Assembly (NCBI GenBank): GCA_025201345.1
Contig: JAIXMG010000030.1
Coordinates: 372,001-436,000, forward strand
Origin: Thamnidium elegans
Lineage: Eukaryota; Mucoromycota; Mucoromycetes; Mucorales; Mucoraceae
Direction: 5' to 3'
Length of the DNA stretch: 64,000 nucleotides
The position numbers and the translations under genes were made by a program. Below the pieces are notes generated by a model. The model did not search any database. It saw only the letters and a list, made by a program, of their open reading frames with translations, and was not told where the DNA came from. This document shows, piece after piece, positions 21,588-34,787 of this stretch (its first letter is position 1; every line of letters starts with the position of its first letter).

Positions 21588-23177
21588 TTGGAGGCGACGC
21601 TAATTTTAAAAGATTATGGTAAAATAAAGAAATCAGTTACATTTATTAAGCGATTCAAAATTAACCCACTTTGGTCTTGGTTTTATTTAGAAAATGAACT
21701 TACTGTTAAAAGAAAGCTAAACCAACCTTTTGTATGTTTATGCAGAAAAGGATATATGACAAAAAATGGGTTTAAACTTCACGTACCAAAATGTCAAATC
21801 GTACATGATATTAAGTTTCAAGGTAGCTTACTTATTTTATTTTTCTTCATATATTAAATAAAATTCATCATTCAATAGAACCTTATTGCCAAGAATCAAT
21901 TACATACAAAAAAGCCTTAAAAAATGCAACAAGTCCTTGTACTATCACAGAAGAAGAAGAAGAAGAAAATAATAACCGCATTTTAAAAGAAATGAAGCTC
22001 GAACCCATCGTACTGAGGGAAGAAAGTGGCGAGAAACGCCCTCTCCTGGGTATAACAACCGTGACGGAGAATATGCGAAGTAAAAGGAGGTTAATAGTCG
22101 ATATCATGAAAATTGAGGAGAAGAAAAAGAAGAAAAATTTGACAAGTAGTACTAGTGAAGTTACGAATAACCTTAGCACAATAATTAACAATGGCCCTTA
22201 CTCTGATCTTCTACACTCTGACAACTATGTTGAGCTTGATAATGATATGTCGTACAATCTTAATTCGGATTAGTTTTCTAATGAAAACTGTAAATACTAT
22301 TGCTATTTGTTACTTGCTGGTTCTATACTTCCTGATGGAAACAAAGCGGTTATTATCAATACTATTGAGGTATACGGAAGAAAATCTTCAGTAGACCCAT
22401 ATTACGAAATATTTTTAAATGGTAAAGAAGCGAGTATAACTATTCTCCCTCCCCCGAATGATTTACTTTATAATGGCGTATTTGTAACAATCAAAAGAGA
22501 AGATAATTCCAGGAAGTTAATCATTGCTTCTAAATTCATGAATGCATTGATAACAAGCTCTTTAAGAATCGATCAGGAAACATTACCCGAAGTAGGAAGT
22601 TCTACATTACAGTTCATGTCATCTAAAAAAACAAAAATCTTTATCTTACAATCGCAATTAGATGCTACTAAAAAGGCCCATGCATCAGATACAGTTAAGT
22701 GTCTGTATCCTCATAATATCCTGTCTCAGTTACGTCAAGTTCGTTCCAAATTCAAAAAAAAAAGTCCGGTTATATGACTCATCGCGCTTCTTCCCCATTA
22801 ACAAATTATCATAACTTAAAACCGTATACAAAATGGACCATTAATAATTACGATGACAAGTCTACTACACCTACCGCTGCCAAACTTGGATCTGAATTAT
22901 TTCAACACGTCGCCAGATCAAATATAATTGATAAAATAACTGTCAAAAAAAGTGAAGTCGAAGAATTATATACAAAATGTAATGATGGAAAATTAAAAAA
23001 CTCTTTGAACATATCATTTCCGAATGTTTTAGTGCCGATGGTGATCTTGTTATGAATGATAACCAGAACTTAGAGCAATGCTTACAAGGAATCTGCGGTG
23101 AACTGACAAGTACTATAAGTAACATGAATAGTCACACGGCCAAAAGAATACTTGAAGTGTTCAAAGGAGAAATGTAA
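21588..23177 (+). pseudogene. Zinc-finger-like gene broken by a stop and frameshifts
   Basis: A first block carries FVCLCRKGYMTKNGFKLHVPKC-type Cys/His spacing, a possible C2HC finger. It is spliced (donor after CAAG near 21,822, acceptor TAG near 21,879) to a Lys/Glu-rich block. The frame meets TAG at 22271-22273 but stays open on both sides, reading GSILPDGNKAVIINTIEVYG afterwards. Two further frame changes occur at A runs, near 22,755 and near 22,997. The last block (LFEHIISECFSADGDLVMND to EVFKGEM) ends at 23177. Breaks at homopolymers could be sequence errors, but the TAG lies outside one. Function unknown. Confidence 0.5.
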
Positions 23178-24942
23178 TTGCACAAATTTTTTTTTTTATC
23201 GTTTTTATCGTTAGTTTTTGTAACATGTTTACTTATATGTTAATAAATTTTATATGTTTAAACTACAAATACGATAATGTTTTATGGGGCCGAAAGTACA
23301 ATATTTTCGTTGGTTTTTATTCTAGTAAGTTATGTATTTTTAATCAATACTGAAAAAGAGGTATATGTGTGCATATAAACTAGTTATCCAGCTTTAGGAC
23401 TTTGTGTTTGATTTTTCGGAATGATGGGTAAAAGAAAGAGAGAAAAAAAAAAAGGGGTATCAATAGTATTTTGGTAGATATGCGTTTGGTTTAGAAAGTT
23501 CATGAAAAGGAGAGCGACGAACCTCAAATATTTAACTAAAAAGGGCCATCGTTACCAACATATGTATATAATTTGCTGTCTAATTATAATACATGTAAAA
23601 AAAACACGTCAACTTATAATAAAATAATCTCCTTTCCCTCCCACTGTAATACTCGTAACTTCTTATAAATTAATAAACCCTTTGCCCATTTAGTTTCTTT
23701 TTCAAAATTGAAACATTTGTAAACTCGAGACCTGGGACGAAGATTAGATTAATATGGGAACAGACCCGCTGTTGTTTATGTGCGACCTAACTCTAGTATT
23801 CCTAAAAAATCAGTTTAATTTCTTGTATTTTTTTTGTTTTGTTTTTTTTTTATTATAAAAAGTCATGAGATTAAAATTATTTTCTTTTCTTATAATGGGT
23901 AGTAATGTCACTTGTATAATAAACAAAAATGAAAAAATAATATTTTTGTTTACATAAAAAATAATACCTGAACCTTATTTATCTGGGCTTTAACTAAGTT
24001 AACTGTGACATTTTGTAGGTACATGGTTTAATGGTAACACCATGCAAGGATATACCTGACATCTTCAATCTTTAAAATTAATAAGAACAAAAGAAAGAAA
24101 GAAAGGAAGGGGGTTTGTTTAACTTTTTTTTTTCTTGATTATTGTTCCCCCTTTTTATTACAATAATATAATAAATTGCAGTAAAGTAATCCTTATGTAT
24201 GTGAAAAGAGTAAGCCAAACAAAAAAAAAAAAAAAAAGGGAAAGAGTGTGTATCACGTCAAATTCCCATCAAACTCTATATATGGGCTGCTTAGGACACT
24301 TTTCCTTTTTGTTTTCTAAAGCCATAAATGCCAAATTTATTTCACTGTGCCGAAAAAGATTATTGGAAAGCTATTGTAGACTAATACACAGTAGTCACTT
24401 ACTGTATACTTCTCAGGTTTTTAACAAGATATATATATATAGTAATCTAAATCCTGAGGGGAGAAAAAGTAGTAGGGAACAATATCAGATTATTACTTTC
24501 ACGAGATGGTTTGAAGAATGTAGATAAAATATTACTTGGCAAACGGGAGACGCAACGTACAAGTATATATAAGGAAATAAAAAGTTATTAATAAAATCTT
24601 TTATATTGATATTCTATTTAATCAAGGAAAAATACTTGCATTTCACTTGTCATAAAATATTATATACAAGTTTTAAGCAGGTGTTGAGTATACTAAACTG
24701 TAAGTTCTAAGTTAAAATAATAGTAGTTATATGCTGAGAATTCCTAGATTTAGAATGTTGGGAAGGAACAATTTGAAGATCTTTTTCTGTTTACTCCAAT
24801 ACGCCTCATTCAATTTTACTGGTTGATCAATAGATTTGTATAACCGCGCCCAATTTTCTGTGAAACAGCTTAAAATATACAGCCAGGACGAAATTAAACT
24901 TGCCTCATTTTTACCTTCTTTTATCTTTTACATAAAAATAAA
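23178..24942. other. Intergenic region, nothing recognised
   Basis: AT-rich. An open frame near 24,135-24,527 on the plus strand has no recognisable domain and a composition dominated by A runs; I do not call it a gene. Confidence 0.55.
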
Positions 24943-26710
24943 ATGAGTGAACGTGAACATTTACTCCCTCACCATCAAGTGGAAAATGAAGTAACTTTTA
25001 AATCCTCTTGTATGAGTGTTTTAAAGTCTTCTTATATCAACTGGCTTCTTGTCTTTGTTCCTTTTGCTTTATTGTTTTCTGATGCTAGTGATAGTGTTGT
25101 ATTTTCTTTAAATTTCATTGCCATTATTCCTCTCGCAAAGCTTCTCGGTTTTGGTAAATATATAAAATAATCTTGTAACTTATTATTATTGTTTATTTAA
25201 CTCTTTATTATTGTTTAGCTACCGAGGAAATTGCTTTAAGATGTGGTTCTGTTATCGGTTCTGTAAAGTATAAAAAGGCATAGTTATTTTATCAGTATCA
25301 GTATTAACTATTATTTATAGCTTTTAAATGCTACTTTCGGTAACGCTGTCGAACTTATCCTTGCTTTGATTGCTTTAAAGCAAGGTATGATTCGTGTTGT
25401 TCAAGGTAAATACATATAAATATATCATATTTTTTGGGGAGTATTTTACTTACTTTTTTTCTCAGCTTCTATTTTGGGGTCTATTTTATCTAATATTTTA
25501 CTCGTACGCTTTAAAACCCAAAATCAAATATTCAAGAACTCGCACTTACTTTTAATTATATAGGTTCTCGGTTGTTGTTTCTTATTCGGTGGTATTGGTC
25601 GTTCTGAACAATCTTTCAATGCTACTGGTAAAAAAACACATGTTCATATATAGATGTGACACAGGAGGTACTAATTTTAATATATACTAGCTGCACAAAC
25701 CAACACATCTCTCTTGGCTTTAACCACTCTTTCTTTGCTTATTCCTGCCGCTTTCAGTGCTACTGCTGCTGGAACCAAGGAAGTTGATAATGGTATTATT
25801 AATCTCTCTCATGGTACTGCCATCATTTTATTGATTGTCTATGGTTTATATTTGGTTTTCCAACTTAAGACCCACACTGCTTTGGTAAAGGGGATATTTT
25901 TTTTGCTGCTGATGTTTCCGTAATATTAACCGATTACTTTATCATAGTTTGAAGATGAGGCTGATGAGGAAGAGAAGCCTTCAACTACTGTTTTCGTTTC
26001 TGTCGGAAGGTAAAAAAAAAAAAAAAAAAAAAAAAAAACGTTATGTTACATGCAGTATATTTTGTCTAACTCATTTCAACTAATATAGTTTATTGCTCAT
26101 CGCTTGCTTTATTGCCCTTCACGCCGAACATCTTGTTGGCGCGTAAGTAGTATACGTTTTAATATAGCACTTGTTTCTAGTATTAACATAAGTAATATAG
26201 TATTGATGGTGTTGTTGACACTTGGGGATTAAACCAAACCTTTGTCGGTCTTATTATTCTCCCCCTGGTTGGTAAGTCCTTTTTCTTTATTTCCAGTAGT
26301 AGAAATATCTAATGCGTTTTTTATTATTATAATAGGTAACGCTGCTGAACATGTAAGTTCTGTTACTTTTGCTATGAAGAATAAGATGAACTTGTGTATT
26401 GGTATTGCCATCTCTTCTTCTCTTCAAATCGGTCTTTTAGTTTGTCCTATCCTCGTCTTGACAGGTTGGTTTATTGATGTTCAATTAACCTTCTTCTTTG
26501 AAGTTTTCGAGACTGTTATTTTATTCGCTTCTGTCATGATTGTTAACTACCTTATTGCTGATGGTAAATCTAACTGGCTCGAAGGTGCTTTACTTTTGGT
26601 AAGTTTTTTTTTTTTGCTTTTTATATATTTCGTGTAAAAACTAATATAAATTTCAATAGGCTGTTTATACCATTGTCGCTATGGCTTTCTTCTACCACCC
26701 CGTTGTTTAA
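24943..26710 (+). CDS. VCX1: Vacuolar Ca2+/H+ exchanger (CaCA/CAX family)
   Basis: Eleven exons (24943-25153, 25219-25262, 25321-25405, 25466-25503, 25564-25627, 25691-25884, 25948-26009, 26089-26142, 26201-26271, 26336-26598, 26660-26710) give 378 aa. About ten to eleven transmembrane helices are present. The two inverted CAX repeats are clear: [20 protein letters not shown] in the first half and [20 protein letters not shown] in the second, separated by an acidic loop ([12 protein letters not shown]). These GNA(V/A)E motifs hold the ion-binding glutamates. In the family the antiporter loads Ca2+ into the vacuole using the proton gradient. The protein is slightly shorter than yeast Vcx1, with a short N-terminus. 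Confidence 0.94.
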
Positions 26711-27792
26711 ATACAATAAATTATACTTTCTTTTTGGAAAAATACTAGTATAGGCGGAGTGCATGGTACTTAATTTTGTGTCACCTTACACTGTTTTTTG
26801 TGATTATTTGATGTGTAACTGACAAAAAAGTAAAATAATCATGGAAACAATTGTTTTTTGGCAAATGGTAATATGACCTAGTTGTCACACGGCACAAACT
26901 GTTTAATTTTATTATTAATAGGACCCTTAATCATCTTTGTTAAAAAGAGGTGCCATTATATATTCTGTTTTTTTTTGGTAGAGCGATATTTTACTTTTTA
27001 AACAATAACTTCGGAGTAACCTTTTTTTGAGTTTCTATCATCGTTACATAACGCTTGAGATCGATATTCTTTTTTTCTTTCGATCTGATTGTACTTTAGT
27101 TTTTTTTTTTTTTTTTGGCTTTAAAGTTACCAAGGAATACTGACTTTTTATAAAAGCATTTTTTTTAATTTATTGACTTATGCATCACAAAAAGTTTCTC
27201 TTTTTTCAAGTGAAAATAACGTTAAAGTAGATTTGACTGTCAGTCCTGTTACAGTATTTCTATATTTGACTCACATGATGTTACACTTACTAGGATTGCA
27301 GGTCAGAGTATATGTGATTGATGTTGTAATACAGGATGGGTATTCCGACGTGTAACAGTTCGGGATACCATTTTTATTCCCACAAACTAAGAGTTATGTA
27401 CGCACGGACTTTTACACATGAAATAATGCGAATATTACTTGATATGTAATATGTACTGTGATAATGTAATGCAAATACATGACATACATTATTTGGTCTA
27501 GATGTGTATTTATAATTTGTGAAACTATTCCTTCTTTTTAATCTGAGATCATGGAAACCTCCTTATTACTTTTTGATTATCAATTTTTTTTTATAATAAT
27601 CACCATGTGATGATATATTTGTTGTTGTTACTTTACACAGAGTTTGCCATAGTAACACATGCAGTAGGTTTATAATAGCCTGTTTTTCTTTTTCTTTTTC
27701 TTTTTTTTCTTCTTCTCTTTTTTCTCTTTTTTCCTTTTTTCCTTTTTTTCACTTTTTTTTTTTTTTTTTTTTTTTTGTATCTTATATATAAA
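26711..27792. other. Intergenic region ending in a polypyrimidine tract
   Basis: No gene recognised. The last 100 bp before the next start codon (about 27,680-27,777) are almost purely C/T. Confidence 0.6.
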
Positions 27793-29221
27793 ATGTCGAC
27801 TCCAGGATTTCACCCGAACAGGAACCATCACAAATCCTATCATAATCAACAAATTAATCAAGACGAAGTAGAAGCTGGATCGATTTTAGTTGCACTCGCC
27901 AACCATAAACCAAAAAGCATGTCGATCCATAATTTACTCGGTAAAATTAAAAAAAAAGAAAGTAACTACTTTTATTATATTTAACATTATATATAGAATC
28001 AGAACATAAAGTAAAAAAAAAAAAAAAAAAAAATTGTAGTTAATAATACAAAAAAAAAAAAGTTTAGTCTTAAAAAAATAACATTTTATTTTAGCATACA
28101 AGAACATTTGAACCACATGATAAACGACATTGTAAGTTGGCGTACTTTTTTTTTTTTTTTTTTGCACATGGTTTTTATTTATTTAATTTATTACAGTACC
28201 CTCTACCCCTCCTAACGATTTAATACCTTATAAACCCGATGTAATTGCAGATGGTAAAAAACAAACAAACAAAAACAAAAAATTATCATGCTCATGTACT
28301 TACTTTTATTAAAATCAGAACGTATGCAAACCATATCAGGTGAAGGATACTTTGGACATATGCATCATCAAAAGTATCAGCAGCAAAATCAACAGAAATT
28401 ACAACATAAACAACCGCATCAGAATCAACAGCAACATACATATGGAAAAAGGTAATTAATATTATGCATACCTAAAACATGCAATTTCTTACATGATTTT
28501 CCCTTTTTTTTTTACCCGTAGCAACCAACATGGCAACCATTATAGATACCATCCATATCACCCTGGTGATAAAAAACCAACTACTATTATTGTCGTAACG
28601 TACAAGAATAAAAAAAAACAAAAAAAAAACGTTTTTTTTTAATTATTTTCAACTAGTCCAAACAACAACAATTGCCGCAAAATCACCATGAATTCTCAAG
28701 ACAATATATCAATATGGTACAGAAAAAAAAGCAATAATATAACATAAATAACATGATGTATAAACTTAATGCATATAATAGAAACGAAATCCTAAAATCC
28801 GTCGTAATGCACTTCAAGCGTATATCAGTTATATGACTTATACAGATATTGCACGTAAAAGAATGGTAACAAGACAATAAATAATAAATAAAAAAAGGGG
28901 GACATTGCTTTAATTTTATTCCCATTTGTTTAGAAGCAAGGAGTACATCCGACTCCTACATTATCACCGCCTCACGCTTACCAATATCAGCGACAAAAAC
29001 AACAACAACAACAACAGCTACAACAGCAGCAACAGCAACATAATAATCACCAACAACAGCAACAACAACAAAAAAGATATAATGTACAACCTTCTCCAAG
29101 GCGTTCATCTATTCCAATTGTGAATAAACTTATTGTAGATAAACCACTGACTGCCTTTTTACATGCTCCTCTACAACAGGAACTGCACTTCAGATATCCT
29201 CCCAAACGTGATACGCGTTAA
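27793..29221 (+). CDS. Gln/His-rich protein of unknown function
   Basis: Nine exons (27793-27940, 27997-28010, 28095-28131, 28197-28253, 28319-28451, 28522-28594, 28657-28716, 28782-28865, 28934-29221) join in phase to 297 aa. Exon 2 is 14 nt. The N-terminus has an ordered segment, EAGSILVALANHKPKSMSIH, that could be a short regulatory motif. The middle is rich in Gln, His, Asn and Tyr. A helical basic block (RNALQAYISYMTYTDIARKRM) comes before a second poly-Gln region. The end is ordered again (IVNKLIVDKPLTAFLHAPL). No catalytic domain, signal peptide or membrane segment is visible. Such composition is common in fungal transcriptional regulators and RNA-binding condensate proteins, but I cannot assign a function. 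Confidence 0.7.
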
Positions 29222-30419
29222 AAATAAAACTATGTGTATATATTTCGGTATGTATTAATGTACATTATACATAAATTATTACAGTGTAATTCTGAAAACA
29301 ATGAATAGTAGATTCAAATGTAATCTTTTTTTTTTACAGCGATTTGCGTTTGTCTTTTGATGTTTTCTTGAGGATGTAAATACTCTACTAGTTCTTAAAT
29401 ATTTTGCTGTTTTTTAATAACTTGATCTATTTATTTCCAATTTCCATAACTACTGAAGTATCTGAAAGGATATTTGTACTGTCTTAATATTTCATACAGC
29501 TGAAGAAAATAGGTTAGGCCACAAAAAAAATAAAAATAAAAAAAAATTGGGATACTCAGTAGCAGTGAATAACAATTCAGCCCCCATATAAAAATGCCAA
29601 AACGTTGTCTCCTTAATTTGCTCATTATGTGGCTGCCATACCGACAATATACGTCATTTTCTGGTAAAATGCGAGACTTTGGAAGCACTATTTTCCTCTA
29701 ATTAGTATTTCTTCCCAAGATATATACAAATCTAAAGGTTCCTCAAGGTACTTGTAACGCCAAAAAATACTTTTCGGTCTTTTCCACAATTATATATCGA
29801 CTTTGTACTGGAAACATGGAAACGATAACCTGTCCAATTATTCTCTTTCACAAATCGAAACATCGTTCATACAGATAGTCACTCACATCAATTCCAAAAC
29901 AGATTAGTTTAGTTTTCTCTCCTCTTTTTCAAGCCAAAACAAATCATCTAGTGAGGAATTATTTGGTACACATTCTATTTACACATTCAGTAAAAAAAAG
30001 TACGACGGATCACTTTCACGTACGGGACTTTACGAATACCAGTTTCTCTAAGAAAGGCCGATATAAGTTTTTTTTTTTTAAAAAAAAAAGAAAGAAAAAG
30101 ACTTGCAAAAAAAAAAAGAGATGCAATAAATGAATGATAAAATAGAGCCCACTTTTACTTGTGTGATATATTTACTCATCATGTCATATTATACCAATAC
30201 TTATTTCATATACTCATACTTATGAGTTGTTTAACCATTTTTATATACATAGTAGATGCTTGTTCCAACTTGGTTCACGCAAAATCCTTTTAAAGCGAAT
30301 ATGTCACATTTTTTTCCCTGTGCGTGTAAATAAAACGTTTACTAAGAATTCCCCTTTTCATTTCCCAAAAGTTCTATTTTCAAACGCAAATCACTGTATT
30401 ATTATAATTATTTATTTAT
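29222..30419. other. Intergenic region with a LINE relic
   Basis: AT-rich spacer between the Gln/His-rich gene and POM152. Apart from the zinc-motif fragment at 29,598-29,705 nothing was recognised. Confidence 0.55.
29598..29705 (+). mobile_element. Possible LINE 3' zinc-motif relic
   Basis: A 35-codon open stretch encodes CSLCGCHTDNIRHFLVKCETLE and then a stop. The C-x2-C-x8-H-x4-C pattern followed by a hydrophobic position resembles the zinc-binding tail found after the reverse transcriptase in many non-LTR retrotransposons. Nothing upstream is clearly RT. Confidence 0.33.
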
Positions 30420-33400
30420 TTAAAAGGGATATTGACAGTATTTATCCTTAATGCTTACAACCTAAAAAATAACAATAATTAGTGTACATGATTAAATAAA
30501 TGTTTTATAAAATTTCTTACCTCAATAATACCCTCGACAGATGTATTAATCAAATAACGATGCTCTGTTACATTATAAACCATATGACTTTCAAGCGTTT
30601 CACCCTTATAATGACGACGATTACTTTGATCCCAGATTAATCTACTACGACGCCACTCGAAATCAAATGGAGGTGTGCCAACTAAATCAACTACAGCTTG
30701 TACCATATCTCCTTCACGAATATTTTCAATGATTTCTTTACCACCAGAGACAATAGATGAAGGTACTTCATGAATAAATCTAGACATATCCTTAGGGAAA
30801 GAGCGGCATTTGTTTCTTTGATCTCCAACAGAGACAATTGTAATATTACCAGGTTTATCAGCAAGCATAGAAAGTTTAGAAGTTTGCGATTTAGCTGTTT
30901 CGGCTTTACCGTTAAACAAGTATTGAACAGTAAAAGGACTAACACCAGATAGACTAAATTCAACATTACCTCCAACACAAACATCGGCACAGAAATCAAG
31001 AGGTGCAATGGTAGCAATTTCTAAAGCCTTAATCTTGACTGATGAATCATCACCTTGAGATACAGATGTGCCACAGTTATTGGCATCATTCACACTCAAG
31101 AGGTTAATAAAGTAGGTACCGGATTCCTTTAATTCTTCGGACAAAGAAAGTTTATACTTCTTTGTCATAATATCATCCAGCTTGATAACCTGTCCATTTA
31201 ATTGAGATTGAAGGCGAATACCTAATTCAACAGAGAAAGGTGCAACACCAGTAAACTCAAGCCAAATAGGATCCATATCAGTTGAATCTAAAGATTCTCC
31301 AACACATAAAGTACGTTCCTTACGAGCATGTTTAGGTGTAAACTTCACTGTAGGTGTAGCATGTACCATTTGTTCCACTTGCAAGTTTTTGACGGGTAAA
31401 GGATCCGTATAACGCTGATCAGATAATTTTTCAAACACGTAACGGTATTTACCAGCTTCACGAGTCTTTAAAGGTAAACGAATACGTTTCATATTAGGTG
31501 TCATCTCTTCTTGACCAATAAATTGGAAATCACGACGGCCAGTGAGGCCACGGTATTCCTTGTAGGAACAGTAGAAAGGACCAAGACCATTAAATTCAAT
31601 ACCAACGGCATCAGTAGAACCTTGACAAACAGCAGGAAGCTCATAATGACCATGAGACAATTCAATAGCTTTATCATCAGCAATGGAGATAGTAGGCTTG
31701 TCCAACCATTGAATAAGGTATTGTGGCTTTAAGACATCACCCTTACAGATCGAATCCTCTACATTCAATAATTCATAATGACCGATATCATTGACTTGAA
31801 TAGAGGCGTTGGGATCAACAAAACGTTCTGTCTTCTTACTTCTGTCTCCCAATTCAACATTACGGTAAGTAACATACCAAGGTCCTTCACCAGTAAGACG
31901 AATAGGTAAACTAGTAGTTGTACCTTCAGTAATTTCAACCTTGCGAACGTTTTCACCATTGGTATGGAAGAAAGCAGTAGGTCGATCACGACGCACATCA
32001 ATAGTAAAATCACGAGATTCTAAATCCTTGACGCAATCATTAGCGTCTTGAATCTTTACAAGCGAAACAACATGATGGCCAGCGCGATCGAAGGGAGGTA
32101 ACTTGATTGTATACTTATTTCCTTCCACTTTATCAGAATAGAATTGATTACCGTGAGTCCAAGATAGTTCAAAGGGACCAGTACCACGTAATTCAACATC
32201 CACAGAAATATCTTCACCAAGACAAGTACGAACAGCACGACGACCACTAGAACTAAATTTGGCATCAGGTTGAGGATGAACGATTTGTTTAATAGGTGCA
32301 ATTTGCGTAGGACGTTTCTTATAATGTAAATCATCCAAAGAATTGAACTCGTAAGTGTATTCACCACTGGAGCTAGGCAAGTAAGAAAATATATGACGAG
32401 AACGATCAATGTATTCTCTCTTTCTTTCAACCACAGTCTTGGATCTACCATTTTGCTTTGTAACAACATATTCTAGGACATAAGGTGGTGCACCTCCAAA
32501 TTCAGCTACAAACTTCATGCCAATTTCACTATCACCTGCACATTCGGATGGAATAGGTGTAGTGCTTAGTTTGACTGTGGGTAATTCAGGCTGAACAACT
32601 TGACAGGTGGAGGGGAACATGACATGACCAGCACAATACTTATCACTAATAGAGATCAAGTTATATTCACCAGGTGCGTTCACAGAGATATAATTCTCTC
32701 CAGAGTTTAATTTAACTTTACGTACAAGTCCTTCTTCTTCAGTAGAATAATTGTATTCTAAGTGGAAGGGGCCAGTACCTTCAAGACTAATAGGCAATTG
32801 AGCAGATTTGGCACCGATCAAGAAGTTAACAGGATCAGTTTGACTGCACTGGAATTTAGCAGTAGGATGACCATGTACAACAAAGCTTTGAGGAGCCAAA
32901 TCAGATAGATCCAATTCATTACCGGCACCATCTACCACTCTTTCCAATTGAAATTCTTGTCTAGAAGAAGATTCAAAGGTAAGATTCAAAGGAACATTTA
33001 AATGTTGAACAGCGGCCCAATCATAATTATCGCCATGAGTAGTAGTAAAAAAGGAAGGATCAGCAGAACGAAGACCATCGGGAAGGCGTTGTAAAGGTGA
33101 ATCAAATTCTTCAGGCTGAATACGATTCAATTTTAATTTTAATTCTTGCCCACTCAATTTCTTTTTATATTCGATATTTAAAGGTGGTACACCCATGACT
33201 TCAATTTGGAGCGTTTCTTTATCACCAGCGCAATAATCATGAGCTGCAACAGGTTTGAAATGTGCATAAGGACAAGTGAATACATAAACTTGACGGTTAT
33301 ACAAACGTACATCTACACCATCTTGAGAGACAATCTTGTCAAGTTTATATACACCTGATTTACGAATACGAATATAATAATATTCGACACCTTCCTTTGT

Positions 33401-34295
33401 ATGTCCAATTTCAGTTGCACGTTGAATATCTTTACCAGAATAAGCTTTTATACTAGTTGTTCCAGTTTCAAAATCATGACGTGAAATGGAAACAGTGCGT
33501 GGTACGGTGTTATTTAAAATAATGGGTATGTAAATATCTTTCTTTCCAAGTTCTGTCGATGGTAAGCAATATACTTCATCGTGAGGGTTTAACTTTGCAG
33601 TACTAATATATATTTCATTAGCCCTTTTATCCTCTCTCTCTCACTTTATATGCGTATTAAAAAAAAATTACTTACCCGTAAGGAAGGATATGTACAGTAT
33701 GTCTACCCAAAATATGAGAAGTATTGAATACAACATCCTTGACACTAATAAGTCTACCTTGAGATACACTAGTTTGTTTACCGAGTGAATTACCTATTTT
33801 ATCGACGTCAGTATACCCCTCACACACATCCTAAAATATACTGTTTCTTACCAAATATCATGTTCAAAAATAATCCAGAGAATCCAACCTAAAAGAAAGT
33901 TGTCACTAAAAAAAACTTTTTTTTTAAAAAAAAAAAGAGAAAAAAAGAAATGTACTTACAGAAGGTACAGAGAAAACAGCCAAATCAAACATACAAGCAA
34001 TAAACATCAAACAGATTGTTTTCAGTGTAGTAAATTGCAACCAAGGAATCTTTACAATATAAAGGGTGATAAGATAACAAGCATCAATCAACCACCATTT
34101 GGATATATTGCCATTGTATAGTTCGGGATAAGCTGTATAGTATACAGCTAAAAGATCCGCCACCTTCCAAGCTTGTAAAGCAATAAAGATGCCAATAGCC
34201 CATTGACGTTGAATGTGAAATTCCATAACGGAAGAAGGTATGAGTGCTCTCATGTGAGCTGCGGGTACACTACCACCTGTTTGTTGGGGTGGCAT
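30420..34295 (-). CDS. POM152: Pom152-type transmembrane nucleoporin
   Basis: Exons 33960-34295, 33852-33888, 33676-33793, 30521-33602 and 30420-30461 give 1204 aa. The N-terminus has three closely spaced hydrophobic segments (about residues 20-115), and the rest is lumenal. It is made of repeated Ig-like units with recurring signatures such as GxGPFxLxY, the pair SExC(A/L)G or VCxG, and GxYxxxSxxDxxC; about eight can be traced. Pom152 forms the lumenal ring of the nuclear pore membrane in fungi. The acceptor at 33794/33795 was chosen because the nearer TAG would leave a 21-nt intron and a stop. The final 14-codon exon supplies the closing VSIKDKYCQYPF strand of the last repeat. Confidence 0.93.
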
Positions 34296-34787
34296 GTTTA
34301 TATGAAGTAATTACAATGAGAGAAAAAAAAAGTGTGTGCTCGTTAAAAAAAAATAGGGTTTCGTTTGTATGGTGTTATAGACCCTTTTTTTTTTATATTT
34401 GTGATAAAAAGGTAATAGACACGGTCTACGCGTTTTTTTTTTAATAACAAAAAAAAAGACACTTTGTATTTTTTTTTTTCCTTTACCATTCAAAGCAGTC
34501 CTGCTAAACTCAATTCATTCCCAGCATAAAACTGGACAGACACTGAGTGCACTTCTTTAAAAGTGTACAAACATATAATCTACTTGCCTTAAATAGACGT
34601 AATTGCCCGCAAGAGTTATATAGGCTGTGAAAAAGAAATAAAAAAAAGACGTAATTATTATTCTTTTTTTTTTTAAGCATGAGAATTTAGTGCAGTAAAA
34701 AAAGGAATATTTAAACCCCAATTTTTTTTTGTAGTTTACTTTGCTTTTTTATAGTTTAACTTACAACCCTTACAACAGCAACTGCAA
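34296..34787. other. Divergent promoter region (POM152 / GST)
   Basis: 492 bp between two divergent start codons, with many A/T homopolymers and no coding signal. It must hold both promoters. Confidence 0.6.

Noticed and set aside
24135..24527. 130-codon plus-strand ORF
   Set aside because: No domain, A-run derived Lys stretches, no homologous-looking block, and no splice partners.
33828..33850. 21-nt intron in POM152
   Set aside because: Too short for splicing and it gives a stop. The acceptor at 33,794/33,795 restores frame with a normal-sized intron.
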